This document shows, piece by piece, positions 34,837 to 44,350 of a stretch of 64,000 nucleotides of DNA (the first letter of the stretch is position 1; every line of letters begins with the position of its first letter). The translations under genes were made by a program, and so were the position numbers. Location: the NCBI RefSeq assembly GCF_016446475.1, contig NZ_JAEHFP010000008.1, positions 1 through 64,000 on the forward strand. The letters are read 5' to 3'. Origin of the DNA: Paracoccus binzhouensis. Its GTDB lineage: Bacteria > Pseudomonadota > Alphaproteobacteria > Rhodobacterales > Rhodobacteraceae. Below the pieces are notes generated by a model, which was not told where the DNA came from, searched no databases, and saw only the letters and a list, made by a program, of their open reading frames with translations.

Positions 34837-35574
34837 TCAGCCGGGCAGGATGCCCAGGGCGACAAGCCCCTCGAGGACGCCCGCCGCATGGGGCGCCCGG
34901 GCGCGATAGCTCTTGCCCCGGGGCATGGCCTCGATCAGTTCCCGCCGGGCGTTGCCGACGGCAATGGCGCGAAACCCAACGTCGAACAGCGCCAGATCGT
35001 TTCCCGAATCGCCGGCCACCACCATGCGCTCGGCCGGAATGCCCAGCCTTTCGGCAAGAAACCGCGCCGCCGTGTCCTTTCCGGCGCCGGGGGCGAGCAG
35101 GTCGAGATCGCCTTGCCCGGAAAACACCGCCCGCACCGGCAGGCCGGCCTCGGCCAGCGCCAGCAGCACCCGGTCGCGCGCCGCGGCATCGGGCACCGCG
35201 AAGCTGAGCTTGCCGGGCGTCAGGAACTCGGCCGGGTGCGGGGCGAAGCCCATGCCGGCGACCAGGGCGAAGACCGCCTGCGCCGGCCAGTCCCGGAAAC
35301 GGTCCGACCAGTCCGAAAGCCAGGCGCCGGCGACGCGGATCTCGGTGCCCATGCCGGTGATGATGGCGTCGGGGACGAAATCCGCGGGAAACTCTTGCGT
35401 CAGGGTGGCATCGACGCTGGCCGCCGGCCGCGACGAGTTCAGCGCCAGCCGCAGCCGCCCGGGGTGGCGCCGGATCGCCGCCCAGAGCCGTTCCAGCGCC
35501 GCGCGGTCGCCGGTCAGCGTGTCGTCGACATCGCTGACCAGAAGCCAGGGCCCATGGCCGGCCGGCTGGTTCAT
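34837..35574 (-). CDS. Sucrose-/mannosylfructose-phosphate phosphatase (HAD, SPP family)
   Basis: A 245-residue HAD phosphatase. Motif I is SDVDDTLTGDRAAL with both catalytic aspartates, motif II ALNSSRP, motif III the Lys near APGAGKDTAA and motif IV VVAGDSGNDLALF. Cap-domain text TGMGTEIRVAG is shared with plant and cyanobacterial sucrose-phosphatases and with MfpsB. It should dephosphorylate the product of the synthase just downstream. Its start overlaps the stop of the glycosidase-like gene by ATGA, placing glycosidase, phosphatase and synthase in one transcript. Confidence 0.85.
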   Translation of the reverse strand: MNQPAGHGPWLLVSDVDDTLTGDRAALERLWAAIRRHPGRLRLALNSSRPAASVDATLTQEFPADFVPDAIITGMGTEIRVAGAWLSDWSDRFRDWPAQAVFALVAGMGFAPHPAEFLTPGKLSFAVPDAAARDRVLLALAEAGLPVRAVFSGQGDLDLLAPGAGKDTAARFLAERLGIPAERMVVAGDSGNDLALFDVGFRAIAVGNARRELIEAMPRGKSYRARAPHAAGVLEGLVALGILPG

Positions 35575-37115
35575 TCGCCGGCCCCGGCGGCGGCCAGCAT
35601 CTCGGGCGCCTGGGTGGTGGTATAGACCATTTCGGGTGCGTGTTCGCTGACCGGCCGGCTGAGGGTTTCCAGCGTCACCTCGCGCAGGCCCAGCTCCGCG
35701 GATTCGGTCCAGAAGCCCACGGCGCCGGACAGGAAGCTGTCATCGACCAGGCACAGCACCACATGGCCGTCGATCGACAGTTCCAGATAGGTGCCATGCG
35801 CGACCAGCTCGATGCGCCAGGGCCCGTGCGCCGCGCCGCGGAAGCGCGCCTCCTGCAGCGGCTGGTAGCGGAAGGCGTGCTCGAATTCCGGCGTGGGATT
35901 GGCGCCCCAGGCGCGCATCTGCGCGATGCCGTTCATGCAGTCCAGCGACAGGTGATAGCCGTCGCCCTCGTCGCTGGCGCGCAGGATCAGGCCGGTCTTG
36001 CCCGGTCCCTCGATGGTCAGCTCGGCCCGCAGGCGGAACTCGTCGTGCTGGCCGGGCAGCAGGAAGGCCTCGAAGCCGCTGCGGCTGCCGATGAACAGCC
36101 GCTCGCCGCGGGTCTCGGCCCGGGCGGTTGGATTGCCGCAGAGCAGCCGGCATTCGGCGGCGTTGCCGAAGGCCAGCCGGTCGGTCACCAGCGCGTCGAA
36201 GCCGTGGAAGGATTTCAGCCGCAGCCGGCCGTCGGGCAGGGCGACGATCTCCTTGGGGGGCGGCAGCAGGCGCTTGATGAATTCATGGCCGTTGATCAGC
36301 AGCTCGGTCTTGCTGAAGAAGCTGAACAGCAGCAGCCGGTCGCCGGCCCGGCAGATGCGGCCGGCATAGTTGCCATGCGGCAGCAGCACGTCGTCGCTGA
36401 AATTCTCGTAGGGCCCGTCGATCCCGTCGGCATACCAGTAATGGATCCTGGTATCCTCGCGGATCGAGCCCATCAGGTAATAGCGGCCGTGGAAGCGAAA
36501 GAGGTTCGGCACCTCGATATCGTCGTAAAGCCCGGGCCGGTGCAGCGGCGCGCCGAACTCGAAGCGGTCCGACGCGACCTCGCGCGCCAGGCCGACGCAG
36601 CCGCGACGGATCACCGGCCCGTCCTTGACCCGCGCCGCCGCCAGCAGCAGCCGGGCGCCGGTTTCCGGCTCGTGGAAGAAGAACGGGTCGCGGAAGCTGA
36701 CCCAGCAGCGCCCCTCGTCGATGCCGGATTCGTAATGCGGGCCGCCGATCTCCAGCGGGTAGGGGTCGCCGCAGCGCGTCCAGGTATACAGATCCGGGGA
36801 TCGCGCCATGCCGACCCGCTGGATGCGGCCGAACTCGGCCCGGGTCAGGCCGGTATAGAACATCCGCCACTGGTCCGGCCGCTCGGGGTCGGGGGTGACA
36901 TGCATGGTCCAGAGCATGTCGTCGTCCCATGCGCCGGGATCGCCGACGAAGAAGGCGTTCTTCACCCGCCGCCAGGACAGCCCGTCCGAACTGACCGCAT
37001 GGGCGATGAAATCGTGGTTCGGCAGGACGAGGTGGAAGAGATGATAGATGCCCTCGTGAAACACCACGTCGACGTCGCCGATATCCGAGCGCAGGAAGCC
37101 GTGCGAAGCATACAT
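35571..37115 (-). CDS. GH32/GH43-like five-bladed propeller glycosidase with C-terminal beta-sandwich
   Basis: A 514-residue protein without signal peptide. Propeller motifs include DIGDVDVVFHEGIYHLFHLV (putative nucleophile Asp), SFRDPFFFHEPE (the RDP transition-state motif) and DIEVPNLFRF (putative acid/base Glu). Residues 360-500 form a beta-sandwich like the C-terminal module of fructosidases. It is the first gene of the operon with phosphatase and synthase, so it may degrade or remodel the disaccharide these make. The exact bond is unknown. The start at 37115 (MYAS) has only a weak ribosome site. Confidence 0.75.
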   Translation of the reverse strand: MYASHGFLRSDIGDVDVVFHEGIYHLFHLVLPNHDFIAHAVSSDGLSWRRVKNAFFVGDPGAWDDDMLWTMHVTPDPERPDQWRMFYTGLTRAEFGRIQRVGMARSPDLYTWTRCGDPYPLEIGGPHYESGIDEGRCWVSFRDPFFFHEPETGARLLLAAARVKDGPVIRRGCVGLAREVASDRFEFGAPLHRPGLYDDIEVPNLFRFHGRYYLMGSIREDTRIHYWYADGIDGPYENFSDDVLLPHGNYAGRICRAGDRLLLFSFFSKTELLINGHEFIKRLLPPPKEIVALPDGRLRLKSFHGFDALVTDRLAFGNAAECRLLCGNPTARAETRGERLFIGSRSGFEAFLLPGQHDEFRLRAELTIEGPGKTGLILRASDEGDGYHLSLDCMNGIAQMRAWGANPTPEFEHAFRYQPLQEARFRGAAHGPWRIELVAHGTYLELSIDGHVVLCLVDDSFLSGAVGFWTESAELGLREVTLETLSRPVSEHAPEMVYTTTQAPEMLAAAGAGE

Positions 37116-37251
37116 GCCCCGAACTTGCCGAAGCCGGGTCCAAAGGTAAACCCGTTTTCTGGCCGGCGGCGGCGGGCCTGGCCGGTTGCATAAGCGGCAG
37201 GCCGTGCGGGCCACGCATCGGGCAGCGGGCGGGGGTTTTCGTCCCGGTGGC

Positions 37252-37279
37252 GGGTCCGGGGGTCGGGGGCCGGGGGGGG
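37252..37279 (+). other. G-quadruplex-forming motif between pcaD and the glycosidase gene
   Basis: Four runs of G (3, 5, 5 and 8) separated by 3-, 2- and 2-base loops fall on the plus strand, seven bases past the pcaD stop. Since the genes are read from the minus strand, the G-runs sit on the transcription template. The remaining 37116-37251 shows no gene. Confidence 0.6.
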
Positions 37280-37285
37280 TGGCGG

Positions 37286-38074
37286 TCAGCCCGGCCCGGC
37301 CAGGAACCCGGCCAGGGCGGCGTTGAAGGCCGGGGCCGATTCCAGGTTCACGATATGCCGGCCTGGCAGCGACAGGTGCCGGCCGTGCCGGACGCCGGCG
37401 GCGATGGCCTGCAGATCGGCGGGCGGGCAGACCGGATCCTCGGCCCCCGAGATCGCCAGCAGCGGCGCGGCGATCCCGGCCAGCCGGTCGCGCAGGTCGG
37501 CCCCGGCCAGGGCCGCGCAGCAGCCGGCATAGCCTTCGACCGAGGTGGCGGCGAAACGCGCGAGGATGGTTCCGACCAGTTGCGGCTGCGCGGCGGCGAA
37601 GCCGGGGCTGAACCAGCGTTCGGCCGTGGCCTCGACCAGGCCGGCAAGGCCGTTCGCCCGGACCTCGGCCGCGCGGGCCGCCCAGGTCTCGGGGCTGCCG
37701 ATGCGGGCGGCGGTGGCGCAAAGCACGATGCGGTCCAGCCGGTCGCCGGCGTGCAGCGCCAGCCATTGCCCGACCAGCCCGCCGATGGACAGGCCGCAGA
37801 AATGCGTGCGGGCGATCCCCAGCGCATCCAGCAGCGCCAGCGCATCCCGGCCCAGATCGGCAAGCTCATAGGGGCCCGCCGGGGTGCCGGACAGCCCATG
37901 GCCGCGCCGGTCATAGCGCAGGATGCGGAAATCCCGCGCCAGGACCGCCGCCTGTGCGTCCCACATCCGCAGGTCGGTGCCCAGCGAGTTGCAGAACATC
38001 AGCCAGGGCCGGTCCTCGATCCGGCCGTCGATGCGGTAATGCAGGCGATGCGTGGCCAGGTCGAGATGCGGCAT
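37286..38074 (-). CDS. pcaD: 3-Oxoadipate enol-lactonase
   Basis: A 262-residue alpha/beta-hydrolase that converts beta-ketoadipate enol-lactone to beta-ketoadipate. The oxyanion loop is MFCNSLGTDLRMWD, the nucleophile elbow FCGLSIGGLVGQW (catalytic Ser), the acid in ISGAEDPVCPP and the His in LPGRHIVNLESAPAFN. GTDLRMW is diagnostic of PcaD. The start at 38074 is preferred (AAGGGTTCCCGCC upstream). It is the last step encoded here; the CoA transferase (pcaIJ) and thiolase (pcaF) are not in this window. Confidence 0.92.
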   Translation of the reverse strand: MPHLDLATHRLHYRIDGRIEDRPWLMFCNSLGTDLRMWDAQAAVLARDFRILRYDRRGHGLSGTPAGPYELADLGRDALALLDALGIARTHFCGLSIGGLVGQWLALHAGDRLDRIVLCATAARIGSPETWAARAAEVRANGLAGLVEATAERWFSPGFAAAQPQLVGTILARFAATSVEGYAGCCAALAGADLRDRLAGIAAPLLAISGAEDPVCPPADLQAIAAGVRHGRHLSLPGRHIVNLESAPAFNAALAGFLAGPG

Positions 38075-38147
38075 GGCGGGAACCCTTGCTGTGATGGCAC
38101 CGGCGCCCGGGAACAAGGCCGGGCGCCGGCAGGGATGTGCGGTCAGG

Positions 38148-39476
38148 TCAGGCAGCGGCGAGGCTGGCCGTCTCGGCCCGCCGGGCGTTGCTGAGCGCAA
38201 AGACCAGCATCGCCACCGCCGAGATCGCCGCGGGAATGGCGAAGATCAGGAAATTCTGCTGCAGCGGCAGTTGCCGGGCCAGCAGCGCCCCGCCCAGGGT
38301 CGGCCCGACGATGGCGCCGACCCGGCCCACCCCCGAGGCCCAGCCGAGGCCGGTCGAGCGGATCGACAGCGTGTAAAGCTGCGCCACGCTGGCATAGAGC
38401 AGGATCTGCGTGCCGATGGTCGTGGCCCCGGCGACGAAGACCAGCGCGAACAGCAGCCCCGAGGCAGGGGTGGCGCCGATCAGGGCGATCGACAGCGCGG
38501 CGGCGGCGAAGAAGCCGATCACCACCTTCGGCAGCCCGAAGCGGTCGCCCAGCCAGCCGCCGGCGATGGCCCCGGCCATGCCGCCGAAGTTCAGCGAGAA
38601 CAGGCTGAGCAGGCTGGCGCGCTCGGCATAGCCGGCCTCTTGCAGCACCTTGGGCAGCCACGAGGACAGCAGGTAGACCAGCAGCAGGCAGCAGAAGAAG
38701 GCGATCCACAGCATCAGCGTGCGCAGCGCCTGCTGGTGGCGGAACAGTTCGGCCACCGAGGCCCGGGCGGCCTTGCTTTCGGTAAAGACCAGCGTGTCGC
38801 CGGTGGCCAGCGCCTCGGGGGCGATGCGGGCGAAGATGCGCCGCGCCTGGTCCTGCTTGCCCTGCCGGATCAGGAAGCCCAGCGATTCCGGCAGCCGCCA
38901 CAGGATCAGCGGCAAGAGCAGCAGCGGCAGCGCGGCGACGAAGAACATCGGCTGCCAGCCCAGGCTGGGGATGATCCCGATTCCCAGGCAGGCCGCGACC
39001 ATGCCGCCGACCGAATAGCCCGAGAACATCAGCGCCACCATGGTGCCGCGCAGCCGCCTGGGGGCATATTCGTTCATCAGCGCCACGGCATTGGGCATCA
39101 GCCCGCCGCAGCCCAGCCCGGCGATGAAGCGGAACACCTTGAACTGGCCGGGCGTGTCAGCGAAGCCGGTCAGCAGCGTGGCCGAGGTGAACAGCAGGAA
39201 GCTGATGCCGATGCCCTTCTTGCGGCCGATCCGGTCGGCCAGCGGTCCGAAGACCAGCGCGCCGAACATCATCCCGAACAGCGCCCAGGCCTGCAGCGCG
39301 CCGGCCTGCGGCTTGGTCAGGCCCCATTCGGCGATCAGCGTCGGCAGCACCGTGCCGGCCACGAACACGTCGTAGCCATCGACGACCAGCAGCGTGCCGC
39401 AAAGCGCGACCACCATCCATTGGAAGCGGCCGAACGGGCTTTTGTCTATCGCCTCGCTCACGTCTATGTTGCGCAT
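38148..39476 (-). CDS. benK: BenK-type aromatic acid:H+ symporter (AAHS family MFS)
   Basis: A 442-residue, 12-helix permease. The AAHS signature DGYDVFVAGTVLPTLIAEWGL with the two helix-1 aspartates, the loop GPLADRIGRKKGIG and AGLGCGGLMPNAVALMNEYAP are all conserved. Family members import benzoate (BenK), 4-hydroxybenzoate (PcaK) or vanillate. Location directly after benD argues for benzoate. The start follows AGGGAGGAAGGAA. Confidence 0.88.
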   Translation of the reverse strand: MRNIDVSEAIDKSPFGRFQWMVVALCGTLLVVDGYDVFVAGTVLPTLIAEWGLTKPQAGALQAWALFGMMFGALVFGPLADRIGRKKGIGISFLLFTSATLLTGFADTPGQFKVFRFIAGLGCGGLMPNAVALMNEYAPRRLRGTMVALMFSGYSVGGMVAACLGIGIIPSLGWQPMFFVAALPLLLLPLILWRLPESLGFLIRQGKQDQARRIFARIAPEALATGDTLVFTESKAARASVAELFRHQQALRTLMLWIAFFCCLLLVYLLSSWLPKVLQEAGYAERASLLSLFSLNFGGMAGAIAGGWLGDRFGLPKVVIGFFAAAALSIALIGATPASGLLFALVFVAGATTIGTQILLYASVAQLYTLSIRSTGLGWASGVGRVGAIVGPTLGGALLARQLPLQQNFLIFAIPAAISAVAMLVFALSNARRAETASLAAA

Positions 39477-39513
39477 TTCCTTCCTCCCTGTGTTGTGTTT
39501 GTCGAGATCGCGG

Positions 39514-40293
39514 TCAGCCGGTGTCGCCCCCGGCGACGGGCAGGACCGAGCCGGTGATGTAGGAGGCCTCGTCCGAGGCCAGGAACAGGATCGGCGCGAC
39601 CTGTTCGTCGATCGTGCCATAGCGTTTCATCAGGCTGGATTGCGTCACCTGCTCGACCACCTCGGCCATCCAGGCCCGTTCGGCGGCCGTGTCGCCCAGG
39701 GCATTGCGGGGGATGCGGCGCGGCGGCGCCTCGGTGCCGCCGGGGGCGGTGGCGGTGACGCGGATGTTCTGTCCGGCCAGCTCCATCGCCAGCGACCGGG
39801 TGATGGCGTTGACGCCGCCCTTGGCCGCCGAATAGGGCACGCGATGGATGCCGCGGGTCGCATTCGACGAGACATTGACGATGGTGCCGCCGCCGCGCGC
39901 CATGAGATGCGGCAGCACCGCCCGGCAGCAATAGAGCGTCGGCATCAGCGAGCGGCGGATCTCGGCGTCGATCTGGCCGGGCTCGAATTCGGCAAAGGGC
40001 CGCATGCGGATGGCGCCGCCGACATTGTTGATGAGGATGTCGATGCCGCCATAGACGCGCGCCGCCTCGTTCATCGCCGCCTCGGCGCCGTCCCAGGTTT
40101 CCAGGTCGGCGCAGAAGGCCCGGGCGCCGGACTCGGCCGCCACCTCTGCCACGAAATCGGTGCGGTCCACGAACAGCACCCGCCCGCCCTCGGCCGCGGC
40201 GCGGCTGGCGACGGCGCGGCCGATGCCCTGCGCCGCGCCGGTGACGACCAGAACCTTGCCGGCGAAGCGGCCGTCGAAGACCCGCCCGCTCAT
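39514..40293 (-). CDS. benD: Benzoate cis-diol dehydrogenase (SDR)
   Basis: A 259-residue classical short-chain dehydrogenase oxidising 1,6-dihydroxycyclohexa-2,4-diene-1-carboxylate to catechol with CO2 release. NAD motif TGAAQGIGRAVA, NNVGGAIRMRPF, catalytic Ser in IVNVSSNATRG and Tyr/Lys in PYSAAKGGVNAI are present. The NVGG-IRMRPF stretch is typical of BenD/XylL. The ATG overlaps the benC stop by four bases. Confidence 0.93.
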   Translation of the reverse strand: MSGRVFDGRFAGKVLVVTGAAQGIGRAVASRAAAEGGRVLFVDRTDFVAEVAAESGARAFCADLETWDGAEAAMNEAARVYGGIDILINNVGGAIRMRPFAEFEPGQIDAEIRRSLMPTLYCCRAVLPHLMARGGGTIVNVSSNATRGIHRVPYSAAKGGVNAITRSLAMELAGQNIRVTATAPGGTEAPPRRIPRNALGDTAAERAWMAEVVEQVTQSSLMKRYGTIDEQVAPILFLASDEASYITGSVLPVAGGDTG

Positions 40294-41312
40294 GCGCTGG
40301 CCTTCAGGGGCGCGTTGGGGGTGAATTTCTCGTAATGGAAGCTGGCGGGCCGGATGCCATTGTCGTCGAGGTAATGGCGCACCGCATCGACCATGGCCGG
40401 CGGGCCGCACAGATAAATGTCGACCTCGCCGGCCGCCAGCATCGCCTCGGGCATGTGCTGCGTGACCCAACCCTTGCGCGGATGCGCCGAATCCGGGTCG
40501 GCGACCACGGTGTCATAGCTGAAATTCGGCAGCCGCTCGGCATAGGCCGCCAGCTCGTCCACCAGCACCAGGTCGAGATCGCGGGTCACGCCATAGACCA
40601 GATGCACGGGCTGCTGCGCATCGGCGCGGGCCAGCACTTCGAGCATGGACAGGAAGGGCGCAAGCCCGGTGCCGCCGGCCAGGAAAAGCAGCGGACGTTC
40701 ACCGTCGCGCAGATAGAAGCTGCCCATCGGCCCGGTCAGCTCCAGCCGGTCGCCGGGGGCGGCGCGGTCCAGCCAGGTGCTCATCAGCCCGCCGGGGATC
40801 TTCTTGATCAGGAAGCCCAGGTCCGCCTCGCCCGGCGCGCTGCTGAAGGAATAGGAGCGGTTGCCCGCGCTGCCCGGCACGTCGATGTTGACATATTGCC
40901 CGGGCAGGAAGGCGGGCGGCTCGCCCTCGACCTGCATTTCCAGCACCACGGCGGCATCGGCCTGCGGCGCGATCCGGGTGACGGTGGCGGCGAATTTCTG
41001 CTGGCCGGTCTTGCAGGCGCCGGCGCTGGTCGGCACCGCCAGCACGCAATCGCTGGACGGCACCATCTGGCAGGTCAGCACCAGCCCCTCGGCGGCCTCG
41101 TCCTCGGTCAGGGCGTCCTCGATATAGTCCTCGCCCATGTCATAGGCGCCGCTTTCGGCCCGGCACTTGCAGGTGCCGCAGACGCCGTCGGAACAGTCCA
41201 TCGGCAGGTTGATCTTGTTGCGAAAGGCGGCGTCCAGCACCTTTTCGCCCGGCTTGCAGTCGATGAAGCGGGTAACGCCGTCCTCGAAATTCAATGCGAT
41301 GCGATAGCACAT
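40290..41312 (-). CDS. benC: Benzoate 1,2-dioxygenase reductase (ferredoxin + FNR-type)
   Basis: A 340-residue electron-transfer component passing electrons from NADH to BenAB. An N-terminal plant-type 2Fe-2S domain has the cysteine pattern MDCSDGVCGTCKC with the fourth Cys in LVLTCQM. An FAD domain has NRSYSFSSAPGE, and the NAD domain has LLFLAGGTGLAPFLSMLE and a C-terminal YLCGPPAMVDA. Domain order and length match BenC/XylZ. It is followed by benD with a 4-bp overlap. Confidence 0.94.
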   Translation of the reverse strand: MCYRIALNFEDGVTRFIDCKPGEKVLDAAFRNKINLPMDCSDGVCGTCKCRAESGAYDMGEDYIEDALTEDEAAEGLVLTCQMVPSSDCVLAVPTSAGACKTGQQKFAATVTRIAPQADAAVVLEMQVEGEPPAFLPGQYVNIDVPGSAGNRSYSFSSAPGEADLGFLIKKIPGGLMSTWLDRAAPGDRLELTGPMGSFYLRDGERPLLFLAGGTGLAPFLSMLEVLARADAQQPVHLVYGVTRDLDLVLVDELAAYAERLPNFSYDTVVADPDSAHPRKGWVTQHMPEAMLAAGEVDIYLCGPPAMVDAVRHYLDDNGIRPASFHYEKFTPNAPLKASA

Positions 41313-41348
41313 GCTCGCCTCCTCCTCGCGTTTGTGCTGGGTCGGCGG

Positions 41349-41858
41349 TCAGACGTGATAGACGTCGATGACCTGCCGGATGTAGTCGTTCTTGAGCACG
41401 ATCTTCTTGGCCGAGATCGCCAGCCCCCCGTCCGCCTGGCGCAGGGTGACGAAGATGGTGCCGAAAAACTGGTCGGTGACCTTGTAGCGGTGGTTCAGCG
41501 TCAGGAAGTTGTAGCGCACGTCCACTTCGTCCCCGCGCTCGGCGATGACCTCGACATTGCTGACCGTGTGGCTGGTGCGCGGCTCGGGCGTGGATGCGCC
41601 CGAACGCTCGGTCTTGATGCGGAACACCCGGTCCTCGAGCCCCTCGCGGTTCGGGTAGTAGATCAGCGAGATCTCGGATTGCGGATCCTCGGTGATCTGG
41701 TCGTTGTCGTCCCAGGCCGGCATCCAGTAGCTGGCATCGGGTGCATAGCAGGTCAGCCATTCGTCCCATTGCCGGTCGTCGAGCAGCCGGGCCTCGCGGT
41801 AGAGAAAGGCGCAGATGGCGTTGTAGTCGAGGCGGGTGGCGGTGTGATCCAGGCTCAT
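41349..41858 (-). CDS. benB: Benzoate 1,2-dioxygenase small (beta) subunit
   Basis: A 169-residue ring-hydroxylating dioxygenase beta subunit with the cystatin-like cone fold: [30 protein letters not shown] and [10 protein letters not shown] are typical of BenB/XylY. It has no cofactor and stabilises the alpha3beta3 enzyme. Its start overlaps the benA stop by ATGA. Confidence 0.94.
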   Translation of the reverse strand: MSLDHTATRLDYNAICAFLYREARLLDDRQWDEWLTCYAPDASYWMPAWDDNDQITEDPQSEISLIYYPNREGLEDRVFRIKTERSGASTPEPRTSHTVSNVEVIAERGDEVDVRYNFLTLNHRYKVTDQFFGTIFVTLRQADGGLAISAKKIVLKNDYIRQVIDVYHV

Positions 41859-43213
41859 GCCGCTTCTCCCTGCTTCTCGGTCGCGAGCGCGCTGCGCATG
41901 ACCTTGGCCCAATGCTCGTGCTGGCAGACGAACAGCCCCTCATCCTCGCTGCGCTCGCCCGAGATCAGCGGGTTCAGCCCCATGCGGCGGGCGTTCTCGT
42001 CGGGACCGTGGATCCACAGCGGCGCGCCGCGCGACATGTCGTTCCACAGCGCCACGGTGCCGGCATAGGCGGTCTGGCAGGCGCGGAATTCTTCCAGATC
42101 GTCCGAGGTGCCCATGCCCGAGACGTTGAAGAAATCCTCGTATTGCCGGATGCGGTGGGCGCGGTCCTCGGCGCTTTCCCCCTTGGGGGCGAAGCAGAAG
42201 ATGGTGACCTCGGTCCTGTCCACGGAAAGCGGGCGCACGACGCGGATCTGGGTGCTGAACTGGTCCATCAGGAACACGTTCGGATAGAGGCAAAGATTGC
42301 GGGTCTGGTTGACGATGAAGCCCGCCTTCTCCTCGCCCAGGCGGGCGACGAGGTCGTCGCGGCGGTTCCAGATCGGCCGCACCTCGGGGTTCTTCGTGTT
42401 GGTCCACAGCAGGATATGGCCGTTCTCGAAGCCATAGACGCCGGCGACCGATTTCGACCAGCTGTTGGCGTCCACCGCCTTGGTGCCGGTCTCGCTGCGC
42501 CGGTCCATGGTGGTGGCGTAGTTCCAATGCACCGAGCTGACGTGGTAGCCGTCGCAGCCGTTCTCCATCTGCAGCTTCCAGTTGCCGTCGTAGATATAGG
42601 AGGAATTGCCGCGCAGCACCTCCAGCCCCTCGGGGGCCTGGTCGACGATCTGGTCGATGATGGTGCGGGTCTCGCCCAGATATTCCTCCAGCGGGGCGAC
42701 ATCGGGGTTCAGGCTGCCGAACAGGAAGCCGCGATAGCTGTCGAAGCGCGCCACGCGGGTCAGGTCGTGCGAGCCGTCCGTGTTGAACTGCTCGGGGTAT
42801 TGCGTGGTCTTGGCGTCCTTGACCTTCAACAGCTTGCCGGTGTTGGAAAAGGTCCAGCCGTGGAAGGGACAGGTGAAGCTGCCCTTGTTGCCCTGCTTGC
42901 GGCGGCACAGCATGGCGCCCTTGTGGGCGCAGGCGTTGATGACGGCGTTCAGCGTGCCGGTCTTGTCGCGGGTGATGACGATGGGCTGGCGGCCGATGAA
43001 GGTGGTGTAATAGTCGTTCACCTCGGGGATCTGGCTTTCATGCGCCAGATAGACCCAGTTGCCCTCGAAGATGTGCTTCATTTCCAGCGCATAGAGGTCT
43101 TCGTTGGTGAAGATGTCGCGGCGGCAGCGGAACAGGCCGGCCTCGCTGTCGTCCTGCACGGCGATGTCCAGCAGGCGGTCCAGGTCCCGGGCCTTGTCGA
43201 TGATCGCGGACAT
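41855..43213 (-). CDS. benA: Benzoate 1,2-dioxygenase large (alpha) subunit
   Basis: A 452-residue Rieske non-heme iron oxygenase that dihydroxylates benzoate at C1/C2. The Rieske centre is C95-x-H97 ... C115-x2-H118 (NACAHKGA and TCPFHGW). The mononuclear iron site lies in [17 protein letters not shown] (two His and a bridging Asp upstream). The length matches BenA. The 127-bp gap back to catA contains no recognised gene; it could hold an internal promoter. The ribosome site is GGAGGAGCCATC. Confidence 0.95.
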   Translation of the reverse strand: MSAIIDKARDLDRLLDIAVQDDSEAGLFRCRRDIFTNEDLYALEMKHIFEGNWVYLAHESQIPEVNDYYTTFIGRQPIVITRDKTGTLNAVINACAHKGAMLCRRKQGNKGSFTCPFHGWTFSNTGKLLKVKDAKTTQYPEQFNTDGSHDLTRVARFDSYRGFLFGSLNPDVAPLEEYLGETRTIIDQIVDQAPEGLEVLRGNSSYIYDGNWKLQMENGCDGYHVSSVHWNYATTMDRRSETGTKAVDANSWSKSVAGVYGFENGHILLWTNTKNPEVRPIWNRRDDLVARLGEEKAGFIVNQTRNLCLYPNVFLMDQFSTQIRVVRPLSVDRTEVTIFCFAPKGESAEDRAHRIRQYEDFFNVSGMGTSDDLEEFRACQTAYAGTVALWNDMSRGAPLWIHGPDENARRMGLNPLISGERSEDEGLFVCQHEHWAKVMRSALATEKQGEAA

Positions 43214-43340
43214 GATGGCTCCTCCCTCCGGGATGGCGGCGCGCAGGCGGCTGTCCCGGTCGATGTCGGTGATGATTGAAGGGTGGGTTCAGGCTGGGTG
43301 CAGGCGCCGGCCGCTGGGGACAGGCGCCCGCCCGGGTCCG

Positions 43341-44279
43341 TCAGGCGGCGGTGCGCTTGCGGTTCTCGTTGACCTGGTTGTCGACGCCATCGACCAGCGC
43401 GGTCAGGTGGATGTCGAATTCGATCTCGGCAAAGGGGCCGTTCAGGTTGTTGGCGTGGATGCTGGCCTCGTCGTCGCGCTCGACGACTTTCGGCACCAGT
43501 CCCTCGCGGGTGGCATAGGCGAAATCGTCGTTGATCAGTGGATCGCCCTCGATGTTGATCTGGGTGGTCAGCTTGCGATGGCCGTCGGCGCTGATGAAGA
43601 AGTGGATATGCGCCGGGCGCTGGCCGTGGCGGCCAAGCGCGCTCAGCAGCCGCTCGGTCGGGCTGCCGGGCGGCACGCCATAGCCGCTGGGCAGGATGCT
43701 CTGGAACTTGTAGCGGCCGTTCTCGTCGGCGATGATGGTGCGGCGCATGTTGAAGGGCGCCTGCTTGCCGGTCGGGTCGAAATGCGAATAGAAGCCGCGG
43801 GTGTCGCAATGCCAGATCTCGACCTTGGCGCCGGGCAGCGGCTGGCCGTCGGCGCCGTGCACGACCCCGTGCATGATCAGCGTGTGGCCGTCGGCGTCGG
43901 TGCCGTCGTCCAGCCGGGCAAAGCCCACCGATTCCGGGGCGCCGGCGACATAAAGCGGCCCCTCGATGGTGCGGGGCGTCGGGTTGTCGATCCCCAGCGC
44001 CGCGTCGATGGCGTCCAGCCGCTCGTCCAGGAAATGGTCCACGCCGAGGCCGGGCGAGATCAGGCCCGCCTGTCCCGCGGCGCCGATGTCGTTCAGCCAG
44101 GCCACGCCGGTCCAGTATTCGTCGGGGGTGATGTTCAGATCGTCGATGGCCTTGAACAGGTCCGACATCAGCCGGTGCACGATCTGCTTCATGCGCGCAT
44201 CGCCGTCGTCATTGGTCAGGCCGCTCAGCACCTTCAGGAAATCCTGCACGTCGGGCCGGTCGAAAATCTTCACAGTCAT
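43341..44279 (-). CDS. catA: Catechol 1,2-dioxygenase
   Basis: A 312-residue intradiol Fe(III) dioxygenase opening catechol to cis,cis-muconate. The N-terminal helical dimer domain covers about 1-100. Iron ligands are Tyr in TIEGPLYVAGAPE, Tyr in SILPSGYGVPPGSP, and the two His of GQRPAHIHFFIS. Sequence order matches CatA rather than PcaH or chlorocatechol enzymes. It stands between catC and benA in one convergent set of catabolic genes on the minus strand. Confidence 0.95.
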   Translation of the reverse strand: MTVKIFDRPDVQDFLKVLSGLTNDDGDARMKQIVHRLMSDLFKAIDDLNITPDEYWTGVAWLNDIGAAGQAGLISPGLGVDHFLDERLDAIDAALGIDNPTPRTIEGPLYVAGAPESVGFARLDDGTDADGHTLIMHGVVHGADGQPLPGAKVEIWHCDTRGFYSHFDPTGKQAPFNMRRTIIADENGRYKFQSILPSGYGVPPGSPTERLLSALGRHGQRPAHIHFFISADGHRKLTTQINIEGDPLINDDFAYATREGLVPKVVERDDEASIHANNLNGPFAEIEFDIHLTALVDGVDNQVNENRKRTAA

Positions 44280-44350
44280 GGTCTCTCCTCCTGGATTCTC
44301 GTGGAAACTGGGACGGGCCGGCTCCTCCGCCGGCGCCGGGGAAGGGCGGT

